Part shown: positions 31,035-39,914 of the stretch, piece by piece
Numbering within the stretch: the stretch's first letter is position 1
Layout: each line of letters begins with the position of its first letter
From: Aphanocapsa lilacina HA4352-LM1
GTDB lineage: Bacteria > Cyanobacteriota > Cyanobacteriia > Gloeobacterales > Gloeobacteraceae
Length of the DNA: 42,887 bases
NCBI GenBank assembly: GCA_019359725.1
Contig: JAHHGR010000039.1
Span: 1-42,887, forward strand
Direction: 5' to 3'
Program-made: the position numbers and the translations under genes
Notes under the pieces: generated by a model
Seen by the model: the letters and a program-made list of their open reading frames with translations, nothing else
Database searches by the model: none
Told to the model about the DNA's origin: nothing

Positions 31035-31550
31035 TCAAAAGCGCACTTCGAGGGTGCCCTGCACCGTGAAGGGTGCGCCGGGATACAGGCCAGCCCGGTA
31101 ATAGGCGGCATCGATGTATCGGGCGCCCAGCAGGTTCTTGAAGTTGAGCGCCGCGTTCAGCCCGCCCTGCCGGTAATAGAGCGCCGCGTCCACCCGCGCG
31201 TAGCCCGGCAGAACAAAGTTGTTGGCCAGATCCCCGAATCTCTCTCCCACCGCGAACACCCCTGCCCCGATCCCCCAGCCCGCCAGCGGACCGTCCGGCA
31301 CCCGGTTCGTATTTGCCGAGCCGAAGGTGTAGGCGTATCCTCCGGAAGTCTTGCCCAGTTCGAGACCGAAGAGGATCGTGTGATCGACCGAGCCCGTTTT
31401 CGGCTTCCAGACTAGGTCGTTCTGAAAGGTGACGGTTTCTTGTGTATAGGATCCCCCCTGGGCCGACAGTTGCAAGGTGCGGTCGTCCGGCAGCAACTCG
31501 GCAGCATAAAGGATTCTTGGGTAGTACTCGTTGTAGTGCGAGTACCGTCC
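31035..31550 (-). pseudogene. TonB-dependent siderophore receptor, C-terminal part with deletion
   Basis: Homology begins at 'GRYSHYNEYYPRILYAAELL' (about 31550) and continues through 'TFQNDLVWKPKTGSVDHTIL' and 'FGLELGK'. It then jumps in frame to 'PDGPLAGWGIGAGVFAVGER', omitting roughly 230-250 residues found in the receptor at 17204-19378, and ends normally with 'PFTVQGTLEVRF'. No plug or signal peptide remains; the frame upstream (to 31718) is unrelated. The surviving parts are very close to the receptor at 17204. Confidence 0.85.
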
Positions 31551-31696
31551 GCTGCACAGCTTGCACTCCTCACCCAGGCGTCTGGTGCTCGCATCCCATG
31601 GCTTTTCCGGCACACGCTGATGCTCTTGCACCCAGCCGAATTCTACGCTTTGTTGCAAATCGAAATCAACAAGCTCGTCAACTGGGTCAGCACATC

Positions 31697-31779
31697 CTGC
31701 CACGCTACTTGGCGACAACCTGCCGGCGAGTCCCTTGCTGCCGGGCTTTGGTTGCTCGGTGGCCTCTTTGTTTGCTTGA
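31697..31779 (+). pseudogene. Uma2 C-terminal remnant
   Basis: 'PATLLGDNLPASPLLPGFGC' then 'SVASLF' and a stop at 31777 match the C terminus of the Uma2 protein at 6691-7257 ('AATLFSKDLLASPLLPGFGG', 'SVASLF'). Upstream sequence is unrecognisable. In 31780-31914 I see nothing. Confidence 0.6.
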
Positions 31780-31914
31780 GACCGGCCGAGTGGAGTGTGA
31801 CCTTATCTTGATAAATGTCCACGTCAGCCGACTTGCTCCGTTGCACGCCTTTTCACTTTTAAGATTGCAACGCGGATCATCGGTTAGCAAGTGACAACGC
31901 GAGCGCGTTGAAAA

Positions 31915-33297
31915 TCAAGCAGGGGCAACGGTTGCGGCGTCCGGGCCGGCCGCCACAGCATTGCTTACCTCGCTTGGCGCAGCACCCGGGAGGTGCCTTT
32001 CGATGCGCGCTCCAAGAGCCTGCAGCTTCCTTTCGATGCTCTCGTAGCCGCGGTCGAGGTGGTGCAGTCCGGCGATGGTCGTCGTGCCGTGGGCGGCGAG
32101 CCCCGCGATTACCAGCGCCGCTGAGGCGCGCAGGTCGGTGGCCACCACCGGCGCCCCGGAAAGCTTGAGCACCCCGCGCACAATCGCATGGCCCGAGCGC
32201 ACCCGGATGTCGGCCCCCAGGCGGTTGAGTTCGGGGACGTGCATCAGGCGGTTCTCAAAGACCGTCTCCGAGATGATGCTGGTGCCCTCGCTCACCGCGA
32301 GCACACTCATAAACTGCGCCTGCATGTCGGTGGGAAAACCCGGAAAGGGCAGCGTCTCGATGTCAGTGGCCGCCATCACCCGGCCGGGGCTCACCTCCAG
32401 CGTGCCCGGTCCCACCAGATTGACCACCGAACCCATCTCCCGCAACTTGGCGATCACCGCCGCAAGATGCTCGGGGAAGACCGGCCCGATGCGCAGGGTC
32501 GAACGGGTGATGGCGGCGGCGGCCATGAAGGTGCCCGTCTCGATGCGGTCGGGAATGACGTGGTACTCGCTGCCGTGCAGGCGCAGCACGCCGCTAATCA
32601 CGATGGTTTTGCTGCCCGCGCCGCGGATGTGGGCACCCATCGAGCGGCAGAAGTTGGCCAGGTCCACCACCTCCGGTTCCTGGGCGGCATTCTCGATGAC
32701 GGTCTCGCCCTCGGCGAGGGTGGCGGCCATCATGATCGTCTCGGTGGCACCCACGCTCGGATAGTCGAGATAGATGCGCCCGCCGCGCAACTTGCGCGCC
32801 CGCGCCTCGACGATGCCGTGCTCGATGCGCACCTGGGCGCCGAGGGCCTGCAGACCGCGCACGTGCAGGTCTACCGGCCGCGCCCCAATGGCGCAACCGC
32901 CCGGCAGCGGAATGCGCGCCATCCCAAGCCGGGCGAGGATCGGCCCCAGGATAAAAAAGCTGGCGCGTAGGCTGTTGACCAGCTCGTAGGGGGCGCGGTG
33001 CACGCTCAAAAAGCGCGGGTCGATGTCGAGGGTATTGTCGGCCACCGGCTTCACCCGCACCCCCAGCGATTCAAGAATCGCACTCATCATGCGGATATCC
33101 GCCAGCTTCGGCACGTTGTGCAGCCGACAGGGCTCCATCGTCAGCAGTGACGCAGCCATCAGCGCCAAGGAAGAGTTCTTGGCCCCGCTGATGGTGACCT
33201 CGCCGCTTAATCGGTAGCCTCCCTCAATCTGTAAATACGGGTCCGTTAATCTTGCTGGGGCGGGACTCGACTGGGGCAGGGAAGGCTCGATTCCCAT
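31915..33297 (-). CDS. murA: UDP-N-acetylglucosamine 1-carboxyvinyltransferase
   Basis: 460 residues; transfers enolpyruvate from PEP to UDP-GlcNAc, the first committed step of peptidoglycan synthesis, in the cytoplasm. An N-terminal extension of about 20 residues is followed by the EPSP-synthase-type fold: '[20 protein letters not shown]' with the catalytic Lys-Asn pair, '[20 protein letters not shown]' with the active-site Cys that fosfomycin attacks, '[14 protein letters not shown]'-like '[17 protein letters not shown]', and '[12 protein letters not shown]' near the C-terminal third. The alanine-rich C-terminal tail is not conserved. The gene looks intact and ordinary and marks the border of the mosaic region. 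Confidence 0.96.
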   Translation of the reverse strand: MGIEPSLPQSSPAPARLTDPYLQIEGGYRLSGEVTISGAKNSSLALMAASLLTMEPCRLHNVPKLADIRMMSAILESLGVRVKPVADNTLDIDPRFLSVHRAPYELVNSLRASFFILGPILARLGMARIPLPGGCAIGARPVDLHVRGLQALGAQVRIEHGIVEARARKLRGGRIYLDYPSVGATETIMMAATLAEGETVIENAAQEPEVVDLANFCRSMGAHIRGAGSKTIVISGVLRLHGSEYHVIPDRIETGTFMAAAAITRSTLRIGPVFPEHLAAVIAKLREMGSVVNLVGPGTLEVSPGRVMAATDIETLPFPGFPTDMQAQFMSVLAVSEGTSIISETVFENRLMHVPELNRLGADIRVRSGHAIVRGVLKLSGAPVVATDLRASAALVIAGLAAHGTTTIAGLHHLDRGYESIERKLQALGARIERHLPGAAPSEVSNAVAAGPDAATVAPA

Positions 33298-33396
33298 GGG
33301 TTCGATTATGGGTGGTGTGTGGATACCCCAGATTGTAAGGGAAAGGTCGCCGGAAAATCTGCCCTATTCTATGGAGATGTAAGGCCCTGGCCAAAG

Positions 33397-35247
33397 TCAG
33401 GCGATCGTTGCCGGCAGAAGCGTGCGGCGCAGCAGGCGCGCCAGTTCGCGCTCCAGAAGACGGCCTGCAACCCGGCGGCTCAAGTCGCGGCCCTCGGGCT
33501 TGAGGATGAGCTTGCCTAAAATGGAGACCGATTTGCGCAAGTCGAGCTTGGGATCCTCACGCAGCAAAGACCAGAGCCTTTCAAGATTCTGTAGACCGCT
33601 CGCTCTACCGCCCAGGACGTTAGGGTTGACGGTGCTCGCGGAGGTCAGTTCGTCGATGAGCTTCTCGCGGATCGAAGTGCCCCGCTCGGAGAGCAAAAAT
33701 TCGGCCGCCTGATCGAGGGCACGGTTGATGTCGTAGTCCCTGGCGCTTCTGGCGTTGCGCACAAGGTTTTCGAGGCGGTTCCAGCGAAAGGAGCCGTCTT
33801 TGAAGAGAAGTTCGCTCAGCGAAGCGCGCAGTTCGGGGGCGTTGTCGGTGAGCAGGCGGCGGGCCACGTAGGGGTAGGCGACCTCGAGCACCTTGAAGTC
33901 CGGGTCTACCGAGATGGCGATCCCTTCGAGGGTCACCAGCGAACGAATAATCAGTGCAAAAAAGGCGGGCACCCGAAACGGTAGGTCGTACATCATCGAG
34001 GACATGTTGTCGGTGATGCTCTTGATGTTGAGGCTGCCGACGCTGGAGCCCAGAGCCTGGCCAAAGACCGCCGCCAGCACCGGTACGATGGGCTTCAGGT
34101 CTTGATCGGGTTTGAGAAAACCGAGTTTGACGTAGTCGCGCGCCAGCCCGTCGAAGTCGCGATTAACCATGTGGACGATGGCTTCGATAAGACCGTAGCG
34201 CTGGGCAGGTTCCACCTCGCTCATCATCCCGAAGTCGAGGTAGGCGAGCCTGCCGTCGGCCATCACCAACAAATTGCCCGGGTGGGGATCGGCGTGGAAG
34301 AAACCGTGCTCCAGCAATTGCCTCAGCGAGCATTGCACACCGTTTTCGATCACCTTGCGCGCATTGAGACCCGCCCGCTGGATATCCTCCAGGCGAGTAA
34401 GCTTGAGGCCGTCTATCCACTCCATGGTAAGCACCTGCCGGCAGGTATAGTCCCAGTAGATGCGCGGCACATAAACTTCGGGCATCCCGGTGAAGCAGGC
34501 GGCGAAGCGCTCGGCGTTCTTGCCCTCCTGGACATAGTCCATCTCCTCGAAGAGCTTGCGGCCAAATTCATCGAGGATGGCCTGCAGATCGCTTTTGACC
34601 TGAGGGACGTTGCGCTCGACCCAGCCGAGCAAGCCCCGCTGCAAATAGAGATCCAGGCTCACCAGCGGAATCAAATTGGGGCGCTGTACTTTGATGGCTA
34701 CCCGCTCGCCGGTGGTGAGCCTGGCGCGATAAACCTGGCCCAGGGAGGCGGCGGCAATGGGCACTTCGTCGAATTCGGCGTAGATTTCGCGCGGATCGCG
34801 CCCGAGCCCGGCGCGGATGAGTGCGTAGGCCTCTTCGTTAGGGACCGGCGGTAAGCGGTCCTGCAACAGCGTCAACTCATCAAGGTAGACCGGTGGAACC
34901 AGATCGGGCCGGGTCGAAAGCGCCTGGCCAATCTTGATATAGGTCGGCCCCAGGCGGGTAAGGATCTCGCGCAGGCGCACCGCCCGCTTTTGCTGATGGC
35001 GGGCAACGGTGCCGGCGAGGCGATCCCACTGCACCATCAGTGCAAAACCCACAAAGGGCAGCAATGTCTGAAAAAAGCGCCACACCACCCGGCCGAAGCG
35101 CCGCTCGGCATAGCGGGCAATCAGGTCCGGGTCGTAGGATTTGAACGGCAGGTCGGAAGCGACGGCGCTGGGGAGGCTGGCCCCCAGGCGGGTCAGCGCG
35201 GCGCTCTCGAAGCGCGATTCGACGGTTGACTCGTCAAGGGCTGGCAT
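33397..35247 (-). CDS. UbiB/ABC1 (AarF) family atypical kinase
   Basis: A 616-residue ABC1/ADCK-type kinase-like protein, linked in the family to quinone/prenyl-lipid metabolism and in cyanobacteria and plastids to prenylquinones. It has the diagnostic KxGQ region 'LGPTYIKIGQALSTRPDLVP', 'LPPVPNEEAY', the Ala-rich loop 'IAAASLGQVYRARL' that replaces the glycine loop, the VAIK-type Lys 'GERVAIKVQRPN', 'GFFHADPHPGNLLV' (catalytic loop) and 'LAYLDFGMM' (DFG). An extra C-terminal helical region ends 'LARLLRRTLLPATIA'. It is divergent from the exonuclease gene. Confidence 0.93.
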   Translation of the reverse strand: MPALDESTVESRFESAALTRLGASLPSAVASDLPFKSYDPDLIARYAERRFGRVVWRFFQTLLPFVGFALMVQWDRLAGTVARHQQKRAVRLREILTRLGPTYIKIGQALSTRPDLVPPVYLDELTLLQDRLPPVPNEEAYALIRAGLGRDPREIYAEFDEVPIAAASLGQVYRARLTTGERVAIKVQRPNLIPLVSLDLYLQRGLLGWVERNVPQVKSDLQAILDEFGRKLFEEMDYVQEGKNAERFAACFTGMPEVYVPRIYWDYTCRQVLTMEWIDGLKLTRLEDIQRAGLNARKVIENGVQCSLRQLLEHGFFHADPHPGNLLVMADGRLAYLDFGMMSEVEPAQRYGLIEAIVHMVNRDFDGLARDYVKLGFLKPDQDLKPIVPVLAAVFGQALGSSVGSLNIKSITDNMSSMMYDLPFRVPAFFALIIRSLVTLEGIAISVDPDFKVLEVAYPYVARRLLTDNAPELRASLSELLFKDGSFRWNRLENLVRNARSARDYDINRALDQAAEFLLSERGTSIREKLIDELTSASTVNPNVLGGRASGLQNLERLWSLLREDPKLDLRKSVSILGKLILKPEGRDLSRRVAGRLLERELARLLRRTLLPATIA

Positions 35248-35328
35248 GTAATAAAGGTTAACATTTTGGCGGAACTTTCTCTACCACCTGGGGAACAGAT
35301 ACAGTTGAGCCACGGCCGGGGAGGAGAT

Positions 35329-35955
35329 GTGAGCGAGCAGGCGCAGATTTTTACGGACGACCTCTCACCGGAGGTGGCCGGTACGTACTTGCACAGTGGG
35401 CTTCTAGCGGTGGACAGCGAGGCGATGGGGCTGTTGCCCCACCGCGACCGGTTGTGCCTGGTGCAACTGTGCGACGAGGCGGGTTTGGTGAGTCTGGTGC
35501 GCCTGAGCACCGGTCTGACCCGGGCTCCACAGCTGCAAAAACTGCTCGAAGCACCGGCGGTGATCAAGCTGTTTCATTACGCCCGCTTCGATGTCGCCAT
35601 GCTGCGCTACCACCTCGGCATCCGCGTGCAGCCTATCGTCTGCACCAAGGTGGCAAGCAAGCTGGCACGCACCTACAGTCCCCGACACGGCCTGAAGGAT
35701 CTGATTCTGGAGACGGTGGGCGTGGAACTGGACAAATCTGCCCAGAGTTCGGACTGGGGGGCGGTGCTGGAATTGTCCGAGGAGCAGTTGCGTTACGCCG
35801 CCAACGACGTGCGCTATTTGATCCCCGCCTGGCGCAAACTGGAGACGATGCTTAGACGCGAGGGGCGCTTCGAGCTGGCCCGGCGCTGTTTCGCGCACCT
35901 CGAGACCCAGGTGGATCTCGATCTGTTGGGTTACAGCGGTGTCTTCGAGCATTAA
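35329..35955 (+). CDS. RNase D-like 3'-5' exonuclease (DEDD family)
   Basis: 208 residues from the GTG at 35329, with GGGGAGGAG just upstream; a TTG at 35266 would add 21 residues not found in relatives. DEDDy exonuclease motifs: I 'LLAVDSEAMGL' (D and E), II 'IKLFHYARFDVAML' (D), III 'YAANDVRYLIPAW' (Y..ND). Between them is 'CTKVASKLARTYSPRHGLKD' as in the cyanobacterial ribonuclease D-like family. It probably trims RNA 3' ends. It lacks the HRDC domains of E. coli RNase D. It is followed by a miniature inverted-repeat element. Confidence 0.9.
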   Translation: MSEQAQIFTDDLSPEVAGTYLHSGLLAVDSEAMGLLPHRDRLCLVQLCDEAGLVSLVRLSTGLTRAPQLQKLLEAPAVIKLFHYARFDVAMLRYHLGIRVQPIVCTKVASKLARTYSPRHGLKDLILETVGVELDKSAQSSDWGAVLELSEEQLRYAANDVRYLIPAWRKLETMLRREGRFELARRCFAHLETQVDLDLLGYSGVFEH

Positions 35956-35976
35956 CAGCCTATCCGGAAAGTGCGT

Positions 35977-36046
35977 GGCTCCGTTGCAAAAATAATTGAA
36001 GCTATAGTTCTTTCCAGAATATCTGTCCGCTTTTTGCAACGGAGCC
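35977..36046. mobile_element. 70-bp miniature inverted-repeat element
   Basis: GGCTCCGTTGCAAAAA (35977-35992) and its exact complement TTTTTGCAACGGAGCC (36031-36046) flank 38 bases. The end sequence resembles IS6/IS26-family terminal repeats (GGCTCTGTTGCAAA). No clear target duplication is seen. It may be a MITE or deletion relic, and its transcript could also act as the terminator of the exonuclease gene. In 36047-36152 nothing else is recognised. Confidence 0.6.
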
Positions 36047-36152
36047 CGGGCATGGACATTTCCGCAGCTGTCGGTCCCAGTGAAGCCCAGCGCGCCTCCC
36101 TGATTGCCCTCGAAGCGGTGAGCACCCGGGCGGCGGTGGAAGCTGACCACCC

Positions 36153-37208
36153 TCAGCCAGGATCGCCCGTCGGTTTTTCCAGTACCGCGAGCCACCGCTG
36201 TACCCCCCGCTCCAGCAAAAACCCCTGGGATCGCTCCAGCGCACAGGCCACCAGCGCAGCGCGTAAAGCCTCGTCCACCAGGACCCGCTCAAGGCACCGC
36301 GCCATCGCAGCCCCATCCTGGGGAGGCACCAAAAGCGCGTCGCAGCCGTCACTCAGCAAGCGCGGCAATTCCCCGACCCGGGTGGTCACCACCGCACAGC
36401 CGCAGCGCATCGCTTCCAGAGGCGGCAGTCCGAAGCCCTCGAAGCGGCTCGGGTAGAGCAAAGCGGCACTCTCGGCGTACAGCGCTCTGAGCCGCCCAGC
36501 CGTCGGTTGCCGCTCAAAGCTCATCCACACCCCATCGAAATCCGTCGGCCGCCGGTGGCCGAAAAGCCGCACTTTGAGCCCCGGCAAGCGCTCTTTGAGC
36601 AGCCGCAGGGCGGCCAGGCCATCCTCGCCGCCCTTGCGCGCGTCGGGATGGTAGGGCATCACCACCGTGAGCGGTTCCGCCCGCCCGCCCGCATAGAAGA
36701 CCGCCGGGTCCACCCCCGGCGGGATCACCTCCAGGCAGCGGCGGCCGAAGCGCGCCTCGATCAATTCGGCCAGGTGGCTGGAGACAGCCACCGGTGCCAG
36801 GGGCAGCCGGTAGCTGCCGTCCACCTGATCCACAGGGCCGCTGTCGATTTCGTAGAGCTGAATAAAGTAGATTTTCCGGCCCTTAGTCGCTTCCAGGCGG
36901 GCGACATCGTAGGCGGTGGGCCAGGCCGTCGCCACCACCATATCGGCTTCGGGCAGATGGGCATCGGCAATCCGCGGCACCTGCGCCAGCGGCGCTTCGA
37001 GGTCGAACCAGCCCAGCCGGTTACCGGTGAGCAGGTGGCGGGCGAACACGCGCAGTTGTCGGGGGCGGCTGTGGTGAAAGCGGTAGGGCCAGAGCGGATG
37101 GACGACCTGTACGCGGTGACCGAGGCGGTGCAGGGCGTTGGCATAATCGAGCACCACCCGGATGCCGCCGGTGGGATTCAAAAAGGGAATCACAAAGGTG
37201 ATCCGCAC
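36153..37208 (-). CDS. Glycosyltransferase, GT4-type (GT-B fold)
   Basis: 351 residues from a GTG with AGGAGAA upstream. The N-terminal acceptor domain begins 'RITFVIPFLNPTGGIRVVLD' (the GGxxxV pattern of GT4). The donor domain begins 'LTVVMPYHPDARKGGEDGLA'. It has the family ExxE-like segment 'LYPSRFEGFGLPPLEAMRCG' followed by 'AVVTTRVGELPRLLSDGCDA'. It transfers a sugar from a nucleotide donor, probably in cell-surface polysaccharide synthesis. It follows the exosortase-associated gene by 12 bases, so it may be in one operon with the exosortase system. Confidence 0.9.
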   Translation of the reverse strand: MRITFVIPFLNPTGGIRVVLDYANALHRLGHRVQVVHPLWPYRFHHSRPRQLRVFARHLLTGNRLGWFDLEAPLAQVPRIADAHLPEADMVVATAWPTAYDVARLEATKGRKIYFIQLYEIDSGPVDQVDGSYRLPLAPVAVSSHLAELIEARFGRRCLEVIPPGVDPAVFYAGGRAEPLTVVMPYHPDARKGGEDGLAALRLLKERLPGLKVRLFGHRRPTDFDGVWMSFERQPTAGRLRALYAESAALLYPSRFEGFGLPPLEAMRCGCAVVTTRVGELPRLLSDGCDALLVPPQDGAAMARCLERVLVDEALRAALVACALERSQGFLLERGVQRWLAVLEKPTGDPG

Positions 37209-37220
37209 CGCCGCGTTCTC

Positions 37221-37829
37221 CTACATCGAGCCCAGCCAGTTTTGCAACCGCTGATCGAGGGTGCCGGCAAAGGCGTGTAGCCGCCGGTCGTAGCAGCCCA
37301 AGTCGGTTGCAATCTCTACTCGCACCAGCCACTCGACGCGCCGCGCGCCAAATCGGCTGGTGGCCAGCCGCCGCTGCAGCGACCCCAGATCCGCCAGGCG
37401 CCGGTCGGCTGTCAGATAGTAAGACACCAGCCCAAAGCGTTTTTGCGCTCCGGTCAACTCGTCACATCGGCCCCCGAAGACTGCCGATTGTCTGTCTACT
37501 CGATAGCCGCGCTTTTGCCAGGCCAGGGTGTGATCGGCGTTGAGCAAGCCGCCGGTATGCAGCAGGAGCATTTCGACCGTCCGGGCCGGCCCGGGCGGGG
37601 GTGTCCAGCTCACTCGGGCCTCCTCGCGCTCCACCTCCACCAGCCGCGCCCCGGACAACAGACCGACCAGCTGTTGTGCCGTCTGGGGCAGGCGTGCGCG
37701 CACCGAGCGCTCCGCCGCCCGGTAGACTAACGGGTTGGCCGGACCGCTCCAGAGTTGCCAGCCCGCCACCACTGCCGCGAGGGCCGCGAGGATCACAAGC
37801 CGGTTTTGGGAGTGTCGAAGGGATTCCAC
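37221..37829 (-). CDS. Cyanoexosortase-associated protein
   Basis: About 202 residues. It has one N-terminal transmembrane segment ('[17 protein letters not shown]') after a short basic leader, then a soluble domain with 'VSYYLTADRRLADLGSLQRR', 'SRFGARRVEWLVRVEIATDL' and a C-terminal 'LQNWLGSM'. It resembles the EpsI-like partner protein that usually follows cyanoexosortase A. The GTG at 37829 is preferred because it keeps the basic residues before the membrane helix; a GTG at 37796 overlapping the exosortase stop (GTGA) is the alternative. It may help the exosortase handle PEP-CTERM-type exported proteins; its biochemical role is unknown. Confidence 0.75.
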   Translation of the reverse strand: MESLRHSQNRLVILAALAAVVAGWQLWSGPANPLVYRAAERSVRARLPQTAQQLVGLLSGARLVEVEREEARVSWTPPPGPARTVEMLLLHTGGLLNADHTLAWQKRGYRVDRQSAVFGGRCDELTGAQKRFGLVSYYLTADRRLADLGSLQRRLATSRFGARRVEWLVRVEIATDLGCYDRRLHAFAGTLDQRLQNWLGSM

Positions 37830-38677
37830 CGGAAATACCAGCAGGTGAACAGGACCGTGGCGGCGCTGATGCCACCGCTGTAAAGCAGGGCACCCCAGCC
37901 TTCGTGCAGCGCGTCGAAGAGCGGCCGCCCCCAGTAGACGCTTGCCACGGCAAGCAGCAGCACACGCACGGCGTTGAGGGCTATCACCAGGGCCGCGCAC
38001 AGCGCCAGGTAGAACCCATTGTCCCGGTGGGAGCGCCGCGAGAGGGTGAAGATGGCGGCGGTGGCGAGCACCCCAACTTCTAGCAGACTGCGCACCCCTG
38101 AGCAGGTGGCGTTCACATCGACACCGCCCGTATCGCCCAGGCGGATCACCGTCTGCTGCCACTCGACGGCAAAGCCCGCCATCCAGAGCGCGTAAGCCGC
38201 AAGCCCCGCCACCAGCTGCTGCAACCAGAGGACCACCGGCGTGTAGCGGGGCAGCCAGCTGTCGGCAAGACCGCTCGCGAGCATCGCCAGGGTGACGATG
38301 ATGAGCGGCTTGGCGAGCCGTGCCAGGCCCGCACTCCCCCAGCGCAACAGCGCCAGCCCTGCGAGGGCGAGGCAAAAGGCCAGACTCTGCACACTCAATG
38401 CCGGTAGCTGCACCAGCAGCAGCCCACCCAGCAGGCAGGCAAGACCAGCAGCCTCAAATACAGGCGAGACCGCCGCCTCGAGAAGCGCTGCCCGGTCGCG
38501 CAGCAATAGATAGCCTGCGGCAACCAAGGCGACCGCCCGATTCTCCAGGCCGCCACCTTCTGCCCAAAGCAGCGCGCAGGCGAGCAAGACCGGCGCAAAG
38601 CAGCCCCCCACCGCGGCGAGCAGCAACCACCACAGCAGAGCCTCCAAAGGCATGGGACGGGAGTTTTTGACGGTCAT
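37793..38677 (-). CDS. Cyanoexosortase (transmembrane sorting protease/transpeptidase)
   Basis: 294 residues, with eight or so membrane helices. The exosortase catalytic residues are visible: Cys in '[17 protein letters not shown]' (about residue 195), Arg in '[16 protein letters not shown]' and His in '[13 protein letters not shown]'. Exosortases process proteins with PEP-CTERM-like C-terminal signals at the membrane and are tied to exopolysaccharide loci. The start is the ATG giving '[20 protein letters not shown]'; the frame stays open further upstream but overlaps the divergent epimerase gene. It is followed by its associated protein and a glycosyltransferase. Confidence 0.85.
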   Translation of the reverse strand: MTVKNSRPMPLEALLWWLLLAAVGGCFAPVLLACALLWAEGGGLENRAVALVAAGYLLLRDRAALLEAAVSPVFEAAGLACLLGGLLLVQLPALSVQSLAFCLALAGLALLRWGSAGLARLAKPLIIVTLAMLASGLADSWLPRYTPVVLWLQQLVAGLAAYALWMAGFAVEWQQTVIRLGDTGGVDVNATCSGVRSLLEVGVLATAAIFTLSRRSHRDNGFYLALCAALVIALNAVRVLLLAVASVYWGRPLFDALHEGWGALLYSGGISAATVLFTCWYFRWNPFDTPKTGL

Positions 38678-38816
38678 CGCGCGAATTGTAGCGCAAATCA
38701 GGCCGGTGCGGCACGCTCCGGTGCGACCCGGTACCGTACTGGGCAGGATGATAAGATATGAAACTGCTGGAAACGGCAAACGGGGTGATTTCGCCGAATA
38801 CACGTACTGGAAGGAT

Positions 38817-39878
38817 ATGCAGATAGCTCTTATCACCGGCTCCGCCGGACTTATCGGCTCCGAGGCCGTCCGCTTTTTCGCCGGGCTCGGCTTTCGCGTC
38901 ATCGGCATCGACAACGACCTGCGCTCTTACTTTTTTGGACCCACCGCCTCGACTGCCTGGAACCGCGACTTGCTCAGCGAGCAGTTCGGCGAACAGTACG
39001 TCCATCACAGCGTCGATATCCGTAACCAGCAGGCCATCGAACAGATTTTTCGCAACTACGGCAGCGATATCCATCTGGTCATCCACACCGCCGCCCAACC
39101 GAGCCACGATTGGGCCGCCAAAGAACCGCACGTCGATTTCACCGTCAACGCCAACGGCACGCTGATCTTGCTGGAGGCGGCCCGCCAGTTTGCTCCCGAG
39201 GCAGTCTTTATCTTCACTTCGACCAACAAAGTCTACGGCGACACCCCCAACTTTTTGCCGCTCCTCGAGCAGCAGACGCGCTGGGAAATCGATGTCGAAC
39301 ATCCGTACTATCGCGGCATCGACGAGACGATGTCGATCGACCAGTCCAAGCACTCGCTGTTCGGTGCTTCGAAGGTGGCGGCGGACATCCTGGTGCAGGA
39401 GTACGGCCGCTACTTCGCGATGAAGACGGCGAGCTTCCGGGGTGGGTGCCTGACCGGGCCGTCCCACTCCGGCGCACAGCTGCACGGCTTTTTGGCCTAT
39501 CTGATGAAGTGCACGGTCACCGGCGCGCCCTACACGATCTTTGGCTATAAGGGCAAACAGGTGCGCGACAACATCCACAGCTACGACCTGGTCAATGCGT
39601 TTTGGCATTTTTACAAGGCGCCGCGGGTGGGCGAAGTTTACAACATCGGCGGTTCGCGCCACAGCAACTGCTCGATGTTGGAGGCCATTGCCATCAGCGA
39701 AGAGTTGGCCGGCCGCAAACTGGAGTATCACTACAGCGAGGAGAACCGCTCGGGGGACCACATCTGGTACATCTCGGATGTGTCGAAGTTCCAGGCACAC
39801 TATCCGGAGTGGCAGTACAAATACGACCTGCGCGGCATCCTCGAAGAACTCTACACCGCCCAGGCGGCGCGCGTTTAA
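38817..39878 (+). CDS. NAD-dependent sugar epimerase (CDP-tyvelose epimerase-like)
   Basis: 353 residues, extended SDR family. The ATG at 38817 begins the Rossmann fold: '[20 protein letters not shown]' with GxxGxxG. Next are the acidic ribose-binding residue in '[13 protein letters not shown]', '[13 protein letters not shown]', '[12 protein letters not shown]' and the active-site region '[19 protein letters not shown]' (here SLFGASK, with the catalytic Tyr of YxxxK not in its usual place: 'FGASK'). '[16 protein letters not shown]' and '[16 protein letters not shown]' follow. These match CDP-paratose/tyvelose 2-epimerase-like enzymes (RfbE), whose motif is SLFGASK. It makes a nucleotide sugar for surface glycans. 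It is divergent from the exosortase. Confidence 0.88.
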   Translation: MQIALITGSAGLIGSEAVRFFAGLGFRVIGIDNDLRSYFFGPTASTAWNRDLLSEQFGEQYVHHSVDIRNQQAIEQIFRNYGSDIHLVIHTAAQPSHDWAAKEPHVDFTVNANGTLILLEAARQFAPEAVFIFTSTNKVYGDTPNFLPLLEQQTRWEIDVEHPYYRGIDETMSIDQSKHSLFGASKVAADILVQEYGRYFAMKTASFRGGCLTGPSHSGAQLHGFLAYLMKCTVTGAPYTIFGYKGKQVRDNIHSYDLVNAFWHFYKAPRVGEVYNIGGSRHSNCSMLEAIAISEELAGRKLEYHYSEENRSGDHIWYISDVSKFQAHYPEWQYKYDLRGILEELYTAQAARV

Positions 39879-39914
39879 ATTGCCGGGGCGCGCCGGATCC
39901 GGCAAAATCAGGGG

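Noticed and set aside
36051..36152. Short plus-strand ORF starting 'MDISAAVGPSEAQRASLIAL'
   Set aside because: It runs on as antisense of the glycosyltransferase, has no ribosome-binding site, and resembles nothing known to me.
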